DNA from: a virus
DNA length: 31,211 nt
Virus record (IMG/VR): IMGVR_UViG_3300029914_000093
Span: 1 to 31,211 of that record
Reading direction: 5' to 3' (one strand)
The position numbers and the translations under genes were made by a program. The notes below the pieces were generated by a model. It had not been told where the DNA came from and made no database searches. It was given only the letters and a program-made list of their open reading frames with translations. Positions 28,513 through 31,211 of the stretch are shown here, piece after piece; the stretch's first letter is position 1; every line of letters starts with the position of its first letter.

Positions 28513-28734
28513 TTAAAGGTTCCTGACAATGACTGTGTTTCGGTAGTCTTTCCGGCGCTTCCTGTTCTCTGGCTTGTTCAACCATCCCGCCGATTGCGTA
28601 GCCTTCTCTGCGATGAGTTCTCGAAGCTCGAAACCGTCCCACTCTTCTGGCATCTTCGAGATTGAATCAACTACCGTTAACTTGATGCTGTCACACAGGT
28701 CTTCGATAAAAAGCCGCTTCTCGTATCTGTCCAT
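28513..28734 (-). CDS. Hypothetical protein (73 aa)
   Basis: Helical: MDRYEKRLFIEDLCDSIKLT, then VVDSISKMPEEWDGFELREL and a basic end (NRKRRKDYRNTVIVRNL). GAGGAAAGCAA lies before the ATG. The basic C-terminus could touch nucleic acid. No family recognised. Confidence 0.72.
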   Translation of the reverse strand: MDRYEKRLFIEDLCDSIKLTVVDSISKMPEEWDGFELRELIAEKATQSAGWLNKPENRKRRKDYRNTVIVRNL

Positions 28735-28801
28735 TTGCTTTCCTCGCTTTCCTTTGAGTGCCTCTCTCGCCTTCCCTGCGGGGCTTGGCGGCTGGGGCCG
28801 T

Positions 28802-29041
28802 CTACCGGGCCGCGATTTCTTCCGGCTCCTCGTAGATCGTTCCGCATTGAGCCTTTACGATGATCCGCTCCGGCTCGTTGGCTGGTAATACCGTGTAGAT
28901 CGCGCACCAGGGCAGCTTCCAAATTCCATTTCTCAGGTATTGCCGCTCTAGGTACTGCCTCACTGCTTTGTCGCTCTCTGCCTTGTACTCGATATAGACG
29001 TGAAGCAGGTCGTAAGACATTGACACATAAAAGCTCTTCAT
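28802..29041 (-). CDS. Hypothetical protein (79 aa)
   Basis: Alternating strands and one helix: MKSFYVSMSYDLLHVYIEYK, AVRQYLERQYLRNGIWKLPW and AIYTVLPANEPERIIVKAQC. Probably a small alpha/beta protein. GGAAGGAGCACGAGAGA precedes the ATG. Function unknown. Confidence 0.7.
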   Translation of the reverse strand: MKSFYVSMSYDLLHVYIEYKAESDKAVRQYLERQYLRNGIWKLPWCAIYTVLPANEPERIIVKAQCGTIYEEPEEIAAR

Positions 29042-29233
29042 TCTCTCGTGCTCCTTCCTTCGGTTGCGGCTTGCGCCGGTTATCGGTCAGTGGGCAGGGT
29101 AGGCAGTAGGAAACCTCTCGGCCGAGTAGGGCGCTCCAATCGGTTTGTCCTAGTGCCGATGCTTTGGCAGTTCGGGCCGCGAGTCCTTTCCCAAGTCTCC
29201 TACCGCCTGCGCTGCCCACCGTCGCGGGTTGCG

Positions 29234-29821
29234 CTACGATATTTCTTGCGCCTCGGCGATCTCTTCGGCTGTGAAGAAGCGCCGGAACTTGGCGTACTCC
29301 TCCTGCACGGCGCGGTACACGTCGAACGCCTTCATTGAGTCGTCAGAGTATCCGAAATCGCCGCAAAAGTCCTTGAACGTGCCGGGCTCGTTCTTCTCGA
29401 TGCAGGCTAGGAGGTCGTAGGCTTCCGGGGTCTTCTTGGGTCCATTCATCCACGCAGACAGGCCCGCGTTCTCTGGCGTCACTGGCCGTTTGATGCGACC
29501 GTACTTGTACAGCCCCACCGCAAACCGGCCTTCCTGTTGCGCCTTCCGATATTCCGGCGAGCCGAGCGCGTTAAATTCCTCGTCCGCGTAGCTATTCCAG
29601 AAGTCAAAGTCAACGTGCCCGCGATCGGTGCCGCTGATCGTGCAGCGGTAGTGCTTGCCGTGAATGTGGCTCTTCCGGGGGAAGGTGTTTACCTTGTCCA
29701 TGTCCCGGCCTGCCTGGGCGTCTTCGCAAAACTTCGGGCAGTCGTCGCCCACAAGCACAGACCGAAATTCCAGCCCATGCGCCTTTAAGAAATTCTCTGC
29801 CTGTTCGGTGTATTCGCTCAT
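29234..29821 (-). CDS. Conserved phage/plasmid hypothetical protein (195 aa)
   Basis: The order YTEQAENFLKAHGLEFRSVL, then VGDDCPKFCEDAQ, IHGKHYRCTISGTDRGHVDF and, near the end, PEAYDLLACIEKNEPGTFKD followed by FCGDFGYSDDSMKAFDVYRA is one I have seen in many phage and plasmid proteins of unknown function. The 'TFxDFCxDFGYxxDS' part is the most conserved. It begins with a helix and ends in another (AEEIAEAQEIS). No role is established, but the family is widespread. Confidence 0.82.
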   Translation of the reverse strand: MSEYTEQAENFLKAHGLEFRSVLVGDDCPKFCEDAQAGRDMDKVNTFPRKSHIHGKHYRCTISGTDRGHVDFDFWNSYADEEFNALGSPEYRKAQQEGRFAVGLYKYGRIKRPVTPENAGLSAWMNGPKKTPEAYDLLACIEKNEPGTFKDFCGDFGYSDDSMKAFDVYRAVQEEYAKFRRFFTAEEIAEAQEIS

Positions 29822-29865
29822 GTTGTCCTCTTCTCCGTTGGTTGTGCGCTGGCTCCGCGCTGTGG

Positions 29866-30060
29866 TTAGGCTTCCTCAAATTCCGCTTTGCGGCTGAGGT
29901 AGCCGGGTTCGTGGGTGTCGTTGTACTGCTTGCAGATCGCGCGGGCGTCGGAGTATGTGACGTGCTTCCTGAGGTAAGTTTTCTTCCCCACCCCTGGCTC
30001 CCTTCCGGTTGCCGTGCGCCTCCACCAGTTGCGAACAAACACGTTGTAATAGGCTTCCAT
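29866..30060 (-). CDS. Hypothetical protein (64 aa)
   Basis: ATG at 30060 has CAGGAGGAAAG upstream. MEAYYNVFVRNWWRRTATGR is followed by KTYLRKHVTYSDARAICKQY and NDTHEPGYLSRKAEFEEA, with many aromatic and basic residues, a pattern like small RNA- or DNA-contacting proteins. It lies downstream of the candidate promoter at 30091-30118. No family recognised. Confidence 0.7.
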   Translation of the reverse strand: MEAYYNVFVRNWWRRTATGREPGVGKKTYLRKHVTYSDARAICKQYNDTHEPGYLSRKAEFEEA

Positions 30061-30090
30061 CTTTCCTCCTGTGGCTCTTGCCACTCCTTC

Positions 30091-30118
30091 ACTGTAACGC
30101 GGTTCCTGGCGTTTGCAA
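30091..30118 (-). promoter_or_regulatory. Candidate sigma70-type promoter
   Basis: On the minus strand TTGCAA (30118-30113) and TACAGT (30096-30091), both 4 of 6, are 16 bases apart, ending about 30 bases before the ATG at 30060. It would start the accessory operon that runs leftward. Match quality is modest. Confidence 0.38.
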
Positions 30119-30263
30119 TCCCCCTGCCCTGCGGCTTAAATCCTGCCTTCCCTCCCGCCGGCCTGGGGCTTCCGACGGCCGTCCTGTCCTTCGGATCTCG
30201 CCGCAAAAAGAAGGCTCCCGGCGCTCTGGAAGATTCCACGACACCAGAACACCAGAAGCCACG

Positions 30264-30280
30264 AGTCCAAATTTTGGACT
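30264..30280 (-). repeat. 17-bp dispersed palindrome, copy H (perfect dyad)
   Basis: AGTCCAAATTTTGGACT on the plus strand, the same with central A on the minus. With the preceding T it makes the TAG stop (30281-30279) of the 137-aa gene. Unlike copies C-E no gene starts close downstream. Confidence 0.87.
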
Positions 30281-30692
30281 AACTGAGCGCCGGTAACAGG
30301 CCGTCGGCTCCGGTGTTCGTGGTGTTGTTCGCGCCGAAATTCCTGTACTCCTCGACTTCTTTAGGGAGTGTTACTTCTTCCCAGTCGGTCGCCGTGAGGT
30401 CTTCGCGGGTCAGCCGTGGGAAGTCTGAGCAAATGTTGATCTGGTCGCCCCATGTCGATGTGCGGATCTCTTTCAGGCTGTCACTGCCTGCCGTAAATCC
30501 GTGCGGGTTGGCGTGCATCGGGCGCTTGAAGAGCTTCCCGCTGTGGGCGAAGTCGGCCAGTGTCTTCCCTGCCTTCGGTTCATCATTCTGCCGATGCCAC
30601 TCTGCCGCATGGCTGGTCGTCACTTTGCCGGTTCCTTCACAATAGCCGTTGCACAGGTCCGGCGTTCCTTCACATTGTGGGCATGTCTCCAT
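30279..30692 (-). CDS. Zinc-knuckle protein (137 aa)
   Basis: The N-terminus METCPQCEGTPDLCNGYCEG has four cysteines in CxxC and CX3C spacing with the glycines of DnaJ-type zinc domains (CxxCxG). The rest is alpha/beta (SHAAEWHRQNDEPKAGKTLA; GDQINICSDFPRLTRED). ATG at 30692 has GGAGGAGGGAAGA upstream. Its stop is palindrome copy H. Function unknown; the knuckle could bind nucleic acid or protein. Confidence 0.72.
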   Translation of the reverse strand: METCPQCEGTPDLCNGYCEGTGKVTTSHAAEWHRQNDEPKAGKTLADFAHSGKLFKRPMHANPHGFTAGSDSLKEIRTSTWGDQINICSDFPRLTREDLTATDWEEVTLPKEVEEYRNFGANNTTNTGADGLLPALS

Positions 30693-30721
30693 TCTTCCCT
30701 CCTCCTGCGGCTGGGCCGCGA

Positions 30722-30985
30722 TTAAAACAAACACATTTGCGGGCTGTAGACTTCTACCGGCTCCGCTTCGATCTCTTCCTCCGGCTCAGGCGTCCCGATG
30801 AATACCCACTCGATCCCGATGAACAGGTGCGGCTCGTTCTTGTGTTTCTCCATCCGCTCACAACTGGCGCACAGGTGACGGAAGGTTGCTGTCCCGTCTC
30901 CTTGGAAGGCTACGGCCATAACAAAACAGCCTACCTTGCCGCATCGCTGGCAGGCTCCTCTCGTGTTGTGTGCCGTTGCTCTCAT
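30722..30985 (-). CDS. Zinc-ribbon protein (87 aa)
   Basis: CQRCGKVGC and LCASCERMEKHKNE give two cysteine pairs with the right spacing for a zinc ribbon; strands FVMAVAFQGDGTATFRHLC lie between them. The C-terminus is acidic (TPEPEEEIEAEPVEVYSPQM). GGAGGCAGTCA precedes the ATG. Same style as other small Cys-pair proteins here. Confidence 0.74.
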   Translation of the reverse strand: MRATAHNTRGACQRCGKVGCFVMAVAFQGDGTATFRHLCASCERMEKHKNEPHLFIGIEWVFIGTPEPEEEIEAEPVEVYSPQMCLF

Positions 30986-31016
30986 TGACTGCCTCCATCC
31001 CCATAATGAAGTGAGT

Positions 31017-31036
31017 GGGCCTTAGATTCAAGGCCC
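31017..31036. other. GC hairpin downstream of the partial gene
   Basis: GGGCCTT (31017-31023) pairs with AAGGCCC (31030-31036) around a 6-base loop. There is no T tract on either side, so it is not a clear terminator. It lies between the cut gene and the 87-aa gene. Confidence 0.45.
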
Positions 31037-31040
31037 CTGC

Positions 31041-31211
31041 TTAGGCTGGCCGATGCGGAGAAAACCGCTGTGCCTCCTGGTAGGCCACTTCGTCTTCTAC
31101 TTTGACGGCCAAATCCGCCCGGTTCTCGACAATCCACTTTGCGGTCGGACCCAATTCCACGTCAGAGCAATTTTCCAGAACGCGCTCCACGTCAGAACGC
31201 CGCAACCGATC
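31041..31211 (-). CDS. Hypothetical protein, C-terminal part (cut by window end)
   Basis: A minus-strand frame enters from the window edge and is open for 56 codons to TAA at 31041: RLRRSDVERVLENCSDVELG, then PTAKWIVENRADLAVKVEDE. The N-terminus is outside the window. Mostly helical, acidic, no motif recognised. Confidence 0.58.
   Translation of the reverse strand, partial: DRLRRSDVERVLENCSDVELGPTAKWIVENRADLAVKVEDEVAYQEAQRFSPHRPA

Noticed and set aside
28677-29219. 180-codon minus-strand frame starting with GTG
   Set aside because: It covers two coherent genes in other frames and has no ribosome binding site; only its first part could be considered, without support.

Overview
The window looks like a segment of a tailed double-stranded DNA bacteriophage genome (Caudoviricetes). 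The clearest evidence is a minus-strand late module in the usual phage order, running from high to low coordinates: a small-terminase candidate (20720-21325), large terminase (18557-20719), portal (15173-17008), a scaffold-like coiled-coil protein (13070-14011), major capsid protein (11874-12842), then a series of virion and adaptor-like proteins down to 5900. Almost all genes are on the minus strand, tightly packed, with ATGA, TGATG and TAATG junctions and strong GGAGG ribosome binding sites. I see no rRNA, tRNA, CRISPR array, integrase, replication polymerase or complete lysis cassette. The host cannot be named. Two proteins with twin-arginine (Tat) type leaders suggest a Tat-proficient host, and the GC-rich composition would fit a soil bacterium, but that is inference.

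Layout. 1-4079 (minus): end of the window cuts a glycosyltransferase; then an RNA ligase of the Deinococcus DRB0094/Rnl5 type, a run of small unknown genes and an HNH endonuclease. 4080-4921: a long non-coding or micro-ORF stretch with a possible small plus-strand transcript. 4922-5619 (plus): the only plus-strand genes, a peptide deformylase coupled to a 71-aa protein. 5636-25525 (minus): a small membrane protein, the whole structural/packaging module, then small zinc-ribbon proteins, a second peptide deformylase, a zincin-like metalloprotease and a Tat-leader protein that carries a piece of the capsid protein N-terminus. 25526-26179: a gene-free junction, first AT-rich, then extremely GC-rich. 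26180-31211 (minus): accessory genes of mostly unknown function, again with zinc-ribbon proteins, and a CDS cut by the window end.

The most unusual signal is a family of eight near-identical 17-bp palindromes, AGTCCAAA(A/T)TTTGGA(C/G)T, scattered over the whole window and always placed at gene ends. In five of the eight, the base before the element plus its first two bases makes the TAG stop codon of the adjoining gene, and in several the right arm supplies a GGAG sequence in front of the next start codon. Two copies bracket a single gene (17680-17985). This resembles, by analogy only, the stoperators and start-associated sequences of mycobacteriophages, or a boundary sequence used for gene-cassette exchange. 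The second notable signal is the Tat-leader/capsid-arm chimera at 24947-25246; the third is the presence of two unrelated-looking peptide deformylase genes in one phage.
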